Below are positions 16,925-24,966 of a stretch of 64,000 bases of DNA, piece by piece (position 1 is the first letter of the stretch; every line of letters starts with the position of its first letter). The DNA comes from a virus. The stretch covers positions 62,001-126,000 of IMG/VR virus record IMGVR_UViG_3300031951_000001; one strand, 5' to 3'. Both the position numbers and the translations under genes were made by a program. Under the pieces are notes generated by a model. The model was given only the letters and a program-made list of their open reading frames with translations, was not told the origin of the DNA and made no database searches.

Positions 16925-17197
16925 TTATGATTCTTCTTCGTCTTTTTTCTTATGTTTTCTTGCAGTGAATTTATCAATACTCGCAAGTCCAAGACATCCG
17001 AATGCTAATAACGCAACCGCATCAACCAAATATTCTGCCGGAGCCACATCAACAGTTGAAAAACTGTTGTGATACATGGTTAAACAAAGGGCCACGGAGC
17101 AACCCATACCAACAATTCTTTTTGATGATGGATTTCCCTTTTCATCATTAAAAATTCCTTTTAACCAGAATAATATTTCACCAATTAGTTTTTTCAT
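16925..17197 (-). CDS. two-helix membrane protein, holin-like
   Basis: A 90-residue protein with two hydrophobic helices (about residues 28-46 and 55-74) and a charged C-terminal tail (ARKHKKKDEEES). Size and topology fit a class II phage holin, and the layout SSKR-helix-APAEYLVDAVALLAFG is, to my recollection, similar to phage proteins annotated as holins. It is far from the endolysin gene, and another holin candidate lies at 31706, so the role is uncertain. Confidence 0.5.
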   Translation of the reverse strand: MKKLIGEILFWLKGIFNDEKGNPSSKRIVGMGCSVALCLTMYHNSFSTVDVAPAEYLVDAVALLAFGCLGLASIDKFTARKHKKKDEEES

Positions 17198-17209
17198 TGT
17201 TTTGTTTTT

Positions 17210-17335
17210 TTATTTTCCTTGTCCTCTGTAAGATTTGGGTTTATTTTCTTTTGGTCCGTACTTTCTTTTCGCCTTCCCTTTTTTTCTAGTACCGAAAGTT
17301 TCTTTAGCACCAACTGCCGATGATGATTTTGCCAT
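17210..17335 (-). CDS. small very basic phage protein
   Basis: A 41-residue protein (MAKSSSAVGAKETFGTRKKG... ending SYRGQGK) with 13 Lys/Arg. Similar short basic proteins recur in phage genomes, and nucleic-acid binding is plausible but unproved. It lies 12 bases upstream of the holin-like gene on the same strand. Confidence 0.6.
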   Translation of the reverse strand: MAKSSSAVGAKETFGTRKKGKAKRKYGPKENKPKSYRGQGK

Positions 17336-17379
17336 AATTTTTATTTTATTTTTGTTTTATTACTTATAAATATTTTCAT

Positions 17380-17416
17380 AAAACAAAAAAGGGGACAGTA
17401 GCGAACTTCCCCTTTT
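17380..17416 (-). terminator. intrinsic terminator of the 17460-17981 gene
   Basis: On the minus strand AAAAGGGGA / TCCCCTTTT with a 12-base loop, followed by TTTTTTG. Two more short hairpins (GTTATG-TAA-CATAAC and CCTC-TTAC-GAGG) lie between it and the stop codon. Confidence 0.75.
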
Positions 17417-17459
17417 CCTGTTATGTAACATAACGGTCCTAAGACTCCTCTTACGAGGT

Positions 17460-17981
17460 TTATTTTTCTTTAATTAAAGCTATACATCTTTTCAAATATT
17501 CTTTGGCTCTTGGTGATGGAGTGAACTCGTCATCTCTCGATTGTAATGCCAAAACTCTTTCAATGTCCTTTACAAGTTCGGTACCGTGCTCATTTTCTTT
17601 GTATAATTCTATGACTTTATCCATAGCTTTATTACATTCACCACTTGTTTCATCATAGTAGTTTTTGTTTCTAAATTTGTTAAGGTGATTCATCATTTCA
17701 TAAGATAAATGAGCTCCACCATCGGTAACGTCCTTAAATAATCTCAAATTATTAAGGATACCAATGGTATCAACCATAGAATTGACACCCATACCCCTTC
17801 TCATAACACCTGGAGTGTAATTAACGTAGTTATCGGCCTGACCGACAATCTCATCCAAAGGAATGGTGTTATTAGTTAAACACATTGGTTTGCGTTCTTT
17901 TTCTTTAATTTCAGTTTCTTCTAAAATTCTTTGACGTATTACTTTTCGTAGTTGAGCTTCGTCTATTTTAATTCTTTCCAT
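17460..17981 (-). CDS. hypothetical protein with N-terminal tag motif
   Basis: A 173-residue, mainly helical protein. I start it at the internal methionine MERIKIDEAQLRKVIRQRIL because this restores the motif seen at the start of other proteins here; a longer form adds 14 residues. The rest (NYVNYTPGVMRRGMGVNSMV and a Lys/Glu-rich C-terminus) is not recognised. Virion association is inferred from the motif only. Confidence 0.6.
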   Translation of the reverse strand: MERIKIDEAQLRKVIRQRILEETEIKEKERKPMCLTNNTIPLDEIVGQADNYVNYTPGVMRRGMGVNSMVDTIGILNNLRLFKDVTDGGAHLSYEMMNHLNKFRNKNYYDETSGECNKAMDKVIELYKENEHGTELVKDIERVLALQSRDDEFTPSPRAKEYLKRCIALIKEK

Positions 17982-18104
17982 TTTTGGGTTACTTTTCTTC
18001 CATAAATATATCGTAACTACCAATTTATTTCATTAACGACATATTTATCGATGTTAGACATGTTAATTGTCGAAACATAAAAAGTAAATGTCCTAACATG
18101 GAAG

Positions 18105-18323
18105 ATGGAGATAGTAAAAACAACTTGGAGAAAAATTTTCGTGGGGAATCTATCAGTCAAATTTCTAATGTTAGGGATGTTTTTCAACCCGTTTGGATTC
18201 GATATAATTCAGTACTACCTTTTATCTTTGACAGGAGATTTGTGGAAAGCAAATTTCGTTTTGTACTGTTTGTCGGTTTTGTCCTTTGGGTTTGCTTTTT
18301 TGTTTCGCAAATATTCTAAATAG
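18105..18323 (+). CDS. small two-helix membrane protein
   Basis: A 72-residue protein, with membrane-spanning stretches around residues 18-33 and 50-68 and a basic end (FRKYSK). An overlapping frame starting at 18098 also stays open, but the membrane-protein composition and the NPFGFD motif favour this one. Function unknown. Confidence 0.5.
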   Translation: MEIVKTTWRKIFVGNLSVKFLMLGMFFNPFGFDIIQYYLLSLTGDLWKANFVLYCLSVLSFGFAFLFRKYSK

Positions 18324-18327
18324 AAAA

Positions 18328-18519
18328 TCAGTAATGTTGTATGATTTCTTGAACTGCTCTAGCGGTACCCCAAGAAAAAATTATATATAGTAATTTTCCG
18401 TATATTGGCCAAACGAGTGGATTAAACTCACTTGATAATAGAATTCCGATACAGTACCAAAATCCAAAACCAAATAAGAAGGATACTGATACCTGTGTTA
18501 TAAATTTAAGTAATTTCAT
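18328..18519 (-). CDS. small membrane protein
   Basis: A 63-residue protein with hydrophobic helices at about residues 8-29 and 38-52. It converges on the previous small membrane gene with only four bases between their ends. Not recognised. Confidence 0.55.
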   Translation of the reverse strand: MKLLKFITQVSVSFLFGFGFWYCIGILLSSEFNPLVWPIYGKLLYIIFSWGTARAVQEIIQHY

Positions 18520-18571
18520 TTTTTTAGGTTTATATACAAATATAAGGGTATTTATTAATAAAGTTAATATT

Positions 18572-19006
18572 ATGTCTAAAATTGTAAGATTGACAGAATC
18601 TGATTTAAAAAGAATTATCGAAATGGTCTCTTTGGAGATGAAAAAAAACTTAACTGAATCTGTTGAGTCAAAATCAAGAATTATCTATGAAGATGCATAT
18701 GGTAGCGTTGAGGAAACTGATTTTGTGGTCAGTGATTTATTAAGTGAAGCTGAATATAAAGGTAGAAAAGTACAACTTGGTAAAATCATGCAGGGTGACG
18801 TAAAGAAATTCAAAGTTTATGTTAAAAACGATAAAGGTAATGTGGTTAAAGTTAATTTTGGATTTGGGGGCTCGTCGGCCAAAGGTAAAAGAATGGTAAT
18901 TAAAAAAAATAATCCGGCAAGACGTAAATCATTCAGAGCAAGACACAACTGTGACAATCCTGGACCAAGATGGAAGGCCAGATATTGGGCGTGTCGTACT
19001 TGGTAA
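18572..19006 (+). CDS. DUF5872-like phage protein with N-terminal tag motif
   Basis: A 144-residue protein starting MSKIVRLTESDLKRIIEMV, the clearest copy of the shared N-terminal motif, and ending in a conserved basic domain: KNNPARRKSFRARHNCDNPG followed by RWKARYW. To my recollection this C-terminal module is widespread in marine T4-like phages, sometimes fused to prohead protease or structural proteins. A TATTTAT box lies 16 bases upstream. It is probably a virion or head-assembly protein. Confidence 0.6.
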   Translation: MSKIVRLTESDLKRIIEMVSLEMKKNLTESVESKSRIIYEDAYGSVEETDFVVSDLLSEAEYKGRKVQLGKIMQGDVKKFKVYVKNDKGNVVKVNFGFGGSSAKGKRMVIKKNNPARRKSFRARHNCDNPGPRWKARYWACRTW

Positions 19007-20014
19007 TTACTTATCGTATCTTTTACGGGCGTTTTCTGTTATGAACACAAAATCAGAATATTTGAATGACTCAAGATTTTTTGAATTGGTATAAGACATT
19101 GCCGACCTCAAATAATCCTTAAAGTTTTCAGTCCAACCCGTTAATGAGTATTCGACTTTATTCATCCGATGGACACCCTCGGATGTTTTAATTTTACCTC
19201 GACCCCATTTTTTCTGAACCTCCTTTGTACTCATACCTCTAAACTTTTTGTAGAAATACTTTCTCATAAATGGATATTTTTCCCAAATTTTAGTAGCCCG
19301 TTCTTTGGATAATTTAAACTTACCAAACAACAGAGTATCTGAACATGATTCCAAAGTTTTATTCAACATACCTCCTAACATCACATAGTCGGCACCTAAA
19401 GCAAGGGCTTTAATAATGTCATCATAATTTTTAAAACCACCATCGGCAACAATTTTAGAGTTATAACCCCACTGTTTTTTAATTTCAAAACATTCCTTAA
19501 TCAAAGACGCCATGGGATAATGGACACCAGTATTTGCCGATGTTAAACAACCACTACCACCACCGATACCAACACGAATATATTTTACACCAATCTCGGC
19601 AAATTTTTCATACGTCTTTGGGTTGGCAATATTACCAATCATCAGTTCTCCATATGGGTATTGTTCCATAAATCTTTTGGATAGATTATATAGTTTTTCC
19701 ATATGACCGTTGGCAATATCAACCAGTATTTTTGGTAGTACCGAACACTTGGTATTTACCAATTTCTCAAATTCATCTAATGATATAGATTTGAAACCTG
19801 TATAAGTCGGCTCCATTCCCCTTGGGTAACATAGAACCATGTTTTCTTGCCAAAAATCGATAGAACTTGTGTAATCAATAACAGTATCCATTGGTGACAC
19901 CATAAGGGGTAAATGTTTAGAATCTGTCAAAATATCAATCTCACTACGAGACGAAATTGATGAGATGGTTTCAGGAACCAATGTGATATCTTTGAAATCG
20001 AACTTTTTATCCAT
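19007..20014 (-). CDS. GMP reductase / IMP dehydrogenase family protein
   Basis: A 335-residue TIM-barrel protein of the GuaB/GuaC family. It has the substrate loop with catalytic Cys (VGIGGGSGCLTSANTG), the phosphate-binding strand IVADGGFKNYDDIIKALALG, the glycine-rich ADYVMLGGML and the flap-like FRGMSTKEVQ. There is no CBS insert, and the length is closer to GMP reductase. It would interconvert GMP and IMP using NADP(H), feeding purine pools during infection. The start has the typical FDFKDITLVP. It converges on the DUF5872-like gene. Confidence 0.82.
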   Translation of the reverse strand: MDKKFDFKDITLVPETISSISSRSEIDILTDSKHLPLMVSPMDTVIDYTSSIDFWQENMVLCYPRGMEPTYTGFKSISLDEFEKLVNTKCSVLPKILVDIANGHMEKLYNLSKRFMEQYPYGELMIGNIANPKTYEKFAEIGVKYIRVGIGGGSGCLTSANTGVHYPMASLIKECFEIKKQWGYNSKIVADGGFKNYDDIIKALALGADYVMLGGMLNKTLESCSDTLLFGKFKLSKERATKIWEKYPFMRKYFYKKFRGMSTKEVQKKWGRGKIKTSEGVHRMNKVEYSLTGWTENFKDYLRSAMSYTNSKNLESFKYSDFVFITENARKRYDK

Positions 20015-20066
20015 ATTATTTGTTTAACACTAAAATATAAGTGAAAAATTATTATTGGTCAAAGAG

Positions 20067-20073
20067 TATTTAT
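20067..20073 (+). promoter_or_regulatory. TATTTAT late-type promoter box
   Basis: TATTTAT ending four bases before the ATG at 20078. Confidence 0.65.
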
Positions 20074-20077
20074 TGAT

Positions 20078-21058
20078 ATGTTAAGTGAAAAATCGATAGA
20101 TAGGATTAATGATATACTAAAGGACCAAACATTCAACTACACTGGAGAAATATTGAGCACTATTGATTGTGATATTGATTTCAAAATTGAGTTGTTAGGG
20201 TATCGAAATATGATAAGAGTGGGTACGGAATACCCATATATGAGAGTCAAAATTATTTTTACAAAGTTTAATGATGATGTTAGTAAATTGATTTTCAGAA
20301 GATTGGAGGAAGTTGGCCCTAATCATAAATTTAATTTTATGAAAACTGCGTTATCCATGAAGTATGGATTAGAAAATTACTTATCTTCGGTGCTACAATT
20401 CTTCGACCCCGAAAATAATCAAAATGTGGTTATAGATGATGTTGAAATACGAGACAAGTTTGAAAGTGACGAACCAATACTAGAACAAAGAATGAGCAGA
20501 CAAGCAACCAGACAAGTAGTACGAGACATTGTAAATGCTTTAAAATTAGGTAAATCAGGTGAATTTTATTTACCTGAAGATGAATCTGGTTTGTATATTT
20601 TTTCTAAATACCCTATTGGATTTACAGTTGAGTTATCATTGAAAAGAACAAAAAAAGTTGATGGTTTTAAAATCAATGCGAATTATGTTCCTGATGAGGA
20701 TGTGATTGAAATAGTCATTATGTTTAATCCTGCCAATTTGTCTAAAAATCTATATGATATCATTGGAGAACTTAATGAAATTATTGCTCACGAATTAGAA
20801 CATGGGGTGCAAACTTACAAAGGTGAATTTGACGGTCACGATGAGGACGATGTTGAAAATTCATTGGAGTATTATACCCAATCTCACGAAATTCCGGCTC
20901 AAGTGAAAGGTTTTAGAAGATTATCAAGTTTGAGAAAACAACCATTTGAACAAATTGTTAGAAATTGGTTTGATACTCACGGAGATATTCACAATTTAAG
21001 TGATGATGAAAAAGAACAAGTAATTGACCAAATTATGGATTATAATAAAACGATTTAA
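20078..21058 (+). CDS. HExxH zinc-metallopeptidase-like protein
   Basis: A 326-residue protein with the zinc-binding helix IIAHELEHGVQTYKGEFD and a downstream SHEIPAQVKGF that could carry the third ligand. Residues 1-140 are a separate beta-rich region without recognised motifs. The HExxH...E-x-x-A plan parallels the proteins at 4915 and 13500. No signal peptide. A late-type box four bases before ATG links it to the virion gene set; the substrate is unknown. Confidence 0.65.
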   Translation: MLSEKSIDRINDILKDQTFNYTGEILSTIDCDIDFKIELLGYRNMIRVGTEYPYMRVKIIFTKFNDDVSKLIFRRLEEVGPNHKFNFMKTALSMKYGLENYLSSVLQFFDPENNQNVVIDDVEIRDKFESDEPILEQRMSRQATRQVVRDIVNALKLGKSGEFYLPEDESGLYIFSKYPIGFTVELSLKRTKKVDGFKINANYVPDEDVIEIVIMFNPANLSKNLYDIIGELNEIIAHELEHGVQTYKGEFDGHDEDDVENSLEYYTQSHEIPAQVKGFRRLSSLRKQPFEQIVRNWFDTHGDIHNLSDDEKEQVIDQIMDYNKTI

Positions 21059-21687
21059 TTACCTCTGAATCGATTTACCATTTTTTTGACAAGTTTGACG
21101 ATACCAATAGAAGATACGGTCAATAATCCAAAGGATGAAATTCTCAAAGCCAACTGTTTTAAATCGGCTTCATCCAATTGACCCGTTTGAGCAATACCGA
21201 TTAGTTTTTCAACCAAAGGAATGATGAATGTGTAGGTCATCATATTAGTTACTTTATGAAATGTCAAATTTAAACTTTCAATAAAAGTTAAAAAACTATC
21301 CTTTAATTCTTTTGCCTTTGTAAAAACCTCCTTAAAATATTCGGATAACCCCTTCTCTTTAATTTTTTCAAGAATTGAGGAAATCATTTTTTTATTGTCC
21401 AAATAAAATGTTGAAATGATTCCAATTAATATTGAAGTTATTTGAGCCGAATTTAATTCAGGAAATTTTCCCTCGATAAAATCTGTCAGAGGACCAACAA
21501 AACCACCAATACTAGCTCCCCAAGTCATCATAAACTGAAGATTAAGTCCCATCTGTTCTTTTGATTCCTTTAGAATTTCAGAGGCCATTTGGTAATTTTT
21601 TTTAATGGTTTCAGCAAAATCATCAGATAAAGATTCTGTAATTAGAACTTTTCTCTGATGTTCTGTTATTAATACTGACATTTTCAT
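21055..21687 (-). CDS. membrane protein with N-terminal tag motif
   Basis: A 210-residue protein starting MKMSVLITEHQRKVLITESL, a version of the recurrent motif with two ITE sites. Hydrophobic helices follow (around 48-70, 80-97, 140-160 and 185-203). It may be an injected or virion-associated membrane-active protein. A minus-strand TATTTAT box ends six bases before ATG. Not recognised by family. Confidence 0.55.
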   Translation of the reverse strand: MKMSVLITEHQRKVLITESLSDDFAETIKKNYQMASEILKESKEQMGLNLQFMMTWGASIGGFVGPLTDFIEGKFPELNSAQITSILIGIISTFYLDNKKMISSILEKIKEKGLSEYFKEVFTKAKELKDSFLTFIESLNLTFHKVTNMMTYTFIIPLVEKLIGIAQTGQLDEADLKQLALRISSFGLLTVSSIGIVKLVKKMVNRFRGN

Positions 21688-21693
21688 ATACTA

Positions 21694-21700
21694 ATAAATA
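21694..21700 (-). promoter_or_regulatory. TATTTAT late-type promoter box
   Basis: Minus-strand TATTTAT ending six bases before the ATG at 21687. A second box on the plus strand (about 21708) faces the next gene. Confidence 0.6.
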
Positions 21701-21732
21701 CTTCGAATATATTTATTGGTATAATTTTATAG

Positions 21733-22308
21733 ATGTTAAATCCTGAACTAAAAAAAGGCGATACAGTAATTTGTTACCACATGGAAGACGAGTGGAACAG
21801 TGTGCCACCAGGTACCAAGGGTACCGTAACTGGTAAAAGTAGTTTATTTGGTGATATTCAATATTCAGTAAATTGGGAAAACGGCTCAACATTGGCGTTG
21901 ATTTCATCTTGTGACGCTTGGAAACTAGATAAAGAAAGGGTCGACGAACAAGACGGGTCAAATGAAGTTTTCATGAGAAACATTGACGTATTCAGTTACT
22001 TTAAAATGAAATTTTTCAAAAACTACTTACTTAAATTGAGAGAATGTAGTGCTGTTAATATGTTTCAAGCGGCTCCATTTTTATATATGGGAAAAGATAG
22101 GATGGAATTAGAATTTAGATACCACAGAACGGATAATGAAATTTGTGATGAGGTTTTGGATATGGCTAACATAGCTCAAGCCGAAATGATTTCTGGTGTC
22201 ATCAGATATTTGGAAGATAACGGTAAAGAAGTCGAATTAAGCTCAATTAATCGTTTTATACCTAGATTTGCGACTAAAGTACTTGAGAATTACATGCATT
22301 TAGTCTAG
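21733..22308 (+). CDS. DUF4314-like protein
   Basis: A 191-residue protein. The first 60 residues form a small SH3/KOW-like barrel (KGDTVICYHMEDEW, PGTKGTVTG, VNWENGSTLALI) resembling DUF4314. The rest is helical and unrecognised. The two genes at 22300 and 22584 converge on its end. Function unknown. Confidence 0.6.
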   Translation: MLNPELKKGDTVICYHMEDEWNSVPPGTKGTVTGKSSLFGDIQYSVNWENGSTLALISSCDAWKLDKERVDEQDGSNEVFMRNIDVFSYFKMKFFKNYLLKLRECSAVNMFQAAPFLYMGKDRMELEFRYHRTDNEICDEVLDMANIAQAEMISGVIRYLEDNGKEVELSSINRFIPRFATKVLENYMHLV

Positions 22309-22587
22309 ATTAAAGACCCATTCACCATTTACAGGAACCGGAGTAATCTCAATATCTAAAAAAACAGGATTTAAGTCGGACGCGTATAACCCAAGAATAT
22401 TATAATCATAGAATTCTTGTGCTTCACTCTCGGTCATACCATCTCTAACCATCAAAATGTTTATAATTTTGGTTTTAGAGTATAATATTTTTCTACCTGT
22501 GAAATCTTCCACAATTCCGATGATTGCGTTATCTAAACCTGTTAGTAAAACCGCATCTTCGGCGTATTCATGAATATCTATCGTCAT
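22300..22587 (-). CDS. conserved phage hypothetical protein
   Basis: A 95-residue protein (EDAVLLTGLDNAIIGIVEDF; ILMVRDGMTESEAQEFYDYN). I recall similar small proteins in many phages, function unknown. Its ATG overlaps the stop of the rmlC-like gene upstream on the same strand. Confidence 0.65.
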   Translation of the reverse strand: MTIDIHEYAEDAVLLTGLDNAIIGIVEDFTGRKILYSKTKIINILMVRDGMTESEAQEFYDYNILGLYASDLNPVFLDIEITPVPVNGEWVFNLD

Positions 22588-23081
22588 TTTTGTATGTATT
22601 CGTTAAATTCTATAGCAACATTATCTTTATCACTTATTACAAGTTGGTTATTACCCAAGTGAGATTCAACAACCGACTTAACTTCAGGAACACTCATCCA
22701 ATGAACCGAAACTTCGTGTTCTTTTGAATAAATCTCATCCACAAAATAACTTACAATTGTACCCGACTCTAAAGTTAAAAACCCGTGAGCATAATTCTTG
22801 GGGACATAAAGACCTTCACCTTCCTTCAACTCATAAACTTCAACCTCACCTATATTATCACCTGTTAAACATACAATAACATCGATGATTCTACCTTTGA
22901 TTACTGTGATGTATTTTGATTGTCTCCTTGGACCGACTTGGAAATGGAGACCTCTCCATGTATATGGGTTGTCGTTAATGCTTAAATTACTTTGCACCCA
23001 ATTATCTTCTAATTTAATTGGTACGAACGACCCTCTGTTATCTTTGTAAACTGGTTGAGTAAATTTTTTCGGAGTTTTCAT
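22584..23081 (-). CDS. rmlC: dTDP-4-dehydrorhamnose 3,5-epimerase-like (RmlC-like) cupin
   Basis: A 165-residue protein of the RmlC cupin family. It has the N-terminal YKDNRGSF, then RGLHFQ with the catalytic His, the GRIIDVIVCL strand, YVPKNYAHGFLTL and Tyr-containing SYFVDEIYS. Such enzymes epimerise 4-keto sugars on dTDP, and the rmlB-like gene at 29482 could supply the substrate. The sugar may decorate phage proteins or alter host surface glycans. Pathway membership is inferred; rmlA and rmlD are not in the window. Confidence 0.85.
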   Translation of the reverse strand: MKTPKKFTQPVYKDNRGSFVPIKLEDNWVQSNLSINDNPYTWRGLHFQVGPRRQSKYITVIKGRIIDVIVCLTGDNIGEVEVYELKEGEGLYVPKNYAHGFLTLESGTIVSYFVDEIYSKEHEVSVHWMSVPEVKSVVESHLGNNQLVISDKDNVAIEFNEYIQK

Positions 23082-23140
23082 GACAGAAATATAAAAAACA
23101 ATTTAACATCAATCAATATATTTATTATAAAAACAAAACT

Positions 23141-23740
23141 ATGAATTCATATTTTTTCAAGATGACCCAAGCAGAAAAGAATAATATTCTTGACCAACAT
23201 AAAACAGTATATGATGGATACGCCACCCAATACGGCCAAAATAACCAACAACCATTATATGTACAAGATTTGGCTAACGACAAAGGTGGTATAACTGTGA
23301 ATAATAGAGGTGATGTTAAATCATACACAAATATGAATATCAATGAGATGTATTATAGTGTAGATGCCGAAACCGCTCCAGAAGTGTCTTTTGATTTTGG
23401 TGGTCCTGATAGCATGGCCGTTAATATGGAAGAACATGAAGATATGATTGGTGATGGACCAACAGATATGGACCACGGGACATTTGAAGATGATGAAACA
23501 GAAATGTTGGTAGGCCCTGAAGGTGAAATGGAAATATTTGTTGATGATGACGATGAGGATATGGATACAATGAGAGGTCGTTTCTTTGATGACGAGGATA
23601 TGGAATCAGAATGGGATGAGCCAAAATTTGACAAGATTGATTTGTCAAAATCAGATGATATTGACATGGACCAATTGGAACCACTTGAAGAACAAGTTAA
23701 TAAAACATTGGACATGTTTAAAAGAATAATTGGCAGATAA
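23141..23740 (+). CDS. acidic virion-associated candidate
   Basis: A 199-residue protein with a very acidic middle (IFVDDDDEDMDTMRGRFFDD). The N-terminus MTQAEKNNILDQHKTVY may be a variant of the TEEEKSHIKKLH start seen in the endolysin. The C-terminus EEQVNKTLDMFKRIIGR resembles the C-termini of the proteins at 34493 and 35217. A TATTTAT box lies upstream. Acidic proteins of this type are often internal head or scaffold components; this is inference. Confidence 0.55.
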   Translation: MNSYFFKMTQAEKNNILDQHKTVYDGYATQYGQNNQQPLYVQDLANDKGGITVNNRGDVKSYTNMNINEMYYSVDAETAPEVSFDFGGPDSMAVNMEEHEDMIGDGPTDMDHGTFEDDETEMLVGPEGEMEIFVDDDDEDMDTMRGRFFDDEDMESEWDEPKFDKIDLSKSDDIDMDQLEPLEEQVNKTLDMFKRIIGR

Positions 23741-23780
23741 TCTGTATTTTAATTTTTTTTTTAATATTTGTTAAGAAAAG

Positions 23781-24122
23781 ATGGATATTATGGAAATCAA
23801 AGAATTAGTTTCATATAGTGTGAACGAAACGACTCAAACTTTGGATGTTACATTCAGATTAATTGAGGATAGCGATGATGAAATCAGAACAGACCAAATT
23901 GGTTTAGATGAAATAAAGAAATTTGGTTATTCTTTTTTAGATAACGATTCAATTAAATTCAGCGACTTATTTGAGGAAGATGAAGAATATGCCGACTTCG
24001 ATGATTTCGATGACGAAGATGAATATCTTGAAGAATCAATCGACGAAGGAGAAGTGGTTTCTTTTTTGACTGAATATTATTTAGTTAATTCAAGAAATTT
24101 ACCAAACGCAGAATTGTTTTAA
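23781..24122 (+). CDS. hypothetical acidic protein
   Basis: A 113-residue protein with a dense Asp/Glu stretch (DFDDFDDEDEYLEE). An internal methionine at 23790 is an alternative start. Its last bases overlap the end of the convergent lipoprotein gene. Function unknown. Confidence 0.55.
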   Translation: MDIMEIKELVSYSVNETTQTLDVTFRLIEDSDDEIRTDQIGLDEIKKFGYSFLDNDSIKFSDLFEEDEEYADFDDFDDEDEYLEESIDEGEVVSFLTEYYLVNSRNLPNAELF

Positions 24123-24625
24123 GGACCAATTCTTGTCATCTGTAAGGTTATCGATTTTTGGGATAATTCCGTTTCATCATAATACCATTGACCTGTTGTT
24201 CTCAAGGTCAAGCTTTCAAGACCATCGTCTATAATTTTGAATAAAACTCTACGACCTGGTATATTAAATTCAACATAACCAGGGTCATGTATGGACCAAG
24301 ACGGAATCAAATCGTAGAAATATTTTTCAGACCATTCATACTCACCCCATGGAGTGGGAGTAGGACTAAAACAAACGGCACTATAGTCAAAGTGCCAACG
24401 AGAAGAACCGACTTCAATAAAATCGGTAGGGAAATCAGACAACGTATCAGAGTATATATCACCTGGTAAATAGATACTATCGTTAGGTGACCCAAAACTT
24501 TCATTATTCAAAACCGTAATTTTATCAATAACATACTCACCTGATAGAGTTGGAGTGGTTTGTTCTGCGTATCTATAACAAGAAGTTAGACATACGACAA
24601 AAAATAAAATCAGTGTGTTCTTCAT
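24119..24625 (-). CDS. lipoprotein of unknown function
   Basis: A 168-residue protein whose N-terminus MKNTLILFFVVCLTSCY is a signal peptide ending in the lipobox LTSC, so the mature protein should be lipid-anchored. The mature part is beta-rich with a lipocalin-like flavour (LSGEYVIDKITV; WHFDYSAVC; SLTLRTTGQW). I start at 24625 because it gives the cleanest signal peptide. Confidence 0.65.
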   Translation of the reverse strand: MKNTLILFFVVCLTSCYRYAEQTTPTLSGEYVIDKITVLNNESFGSPNDSIYLPGDIYSDTLSDFPTDFIEVGSSRWHFDYSAVCFSPTPTPWGEYEWSEKYFYDLIPSWSIHDPGYVEFNIPGRRVLFKIIDDGLESLTLRTTGQWYYDETELSQKSITLQMTRIGP

Positions 24626-24663
24626 AATGGGCAAATATAAATTAAATTTTCTATACTACAAAA

Positions 24664-24670
24664 TATTTAT
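24664..24670 (+). promoter_or_regulatory. TATTTAT late-type promoter box
   Basis: TATTTAT ending four bases before the ATG at 24675. It fixes the start of that gene downstream of a longer open frame. Confidence 0.65.
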
Positions 24671-24674
24671 CATT

Positions 24675-24935
24675 ATGTCAATGAATATTGATGATTTAAT
24701 TTTAGTATTTAATAAGTACAGTACTGACACCTCAAAAGAAGAATTTGGGGAACAAGACGCGGCGCCGGCAAGTAGTGGTGGGGCATCATCCGGAGGTGGA
24801 GCTAAACCCGTATACCCCACGGTAACAAAGTGGGAATCAGGTGTTGCCAGAACGGGTCCGGCTAATCAAATAGGTCTTACCAAATGGTCCGAAATCGTCA
24901 AAATAAATAGAGGTAAAGCAAACACTTTATTATAG
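24675..24935 (+). CDS. small Gly/Ser-linker phage protein
   Basis: An 86-residue protein. A short N-terminal helix (MSMNIDDLILVFNKYS) leads to a Gly/Ser/Ala linker. A C-terminal motif (KWESGVARTGPANQIGLTKW, then RGKANTLL) follows. Starting at 24675 is supported by a late-type box four bases upstream; an extended frame reaches back to 24615. Probably a virion component; not recognised. Confidence 0.55.
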   Translation: MSMNIDDLILVFNKYSTDTSKEEFGEQDAAPASSGGASSGGGAKPVYPTVTKWESGVARTGPANQIGLTKWSEIVKINRGKANTLL

Positions 24936-24966
24936 AAAGATATATTTATTAAAAAACCATTTTAAA

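Noticed and set aside
17429-17444. ATAACGGTCCTAAG identical to a highly conserved 23S rRNA segment, with GTAGCGAA also nearby
   Set aside because: The two pieces are in the wrong order and embedded in unrelated hairpins; a 14-base match to some part of 23S rRNA is expected by chance in 64 kb.
18098-18319. Alternative frame overlapping the small membrane protein at 18105
   Set aside because: The 18105 frame has the more typical membrane-protein sequence; the two cannot both be well supported.
23353-23715. Ser-rich minus-strand frame opposite the acidic protein at 23141
   Set aside because: Low-complexity Ser antisense to Asp/Glu codons, a usual artefact; same for 46232-46558 and 46583-47020.
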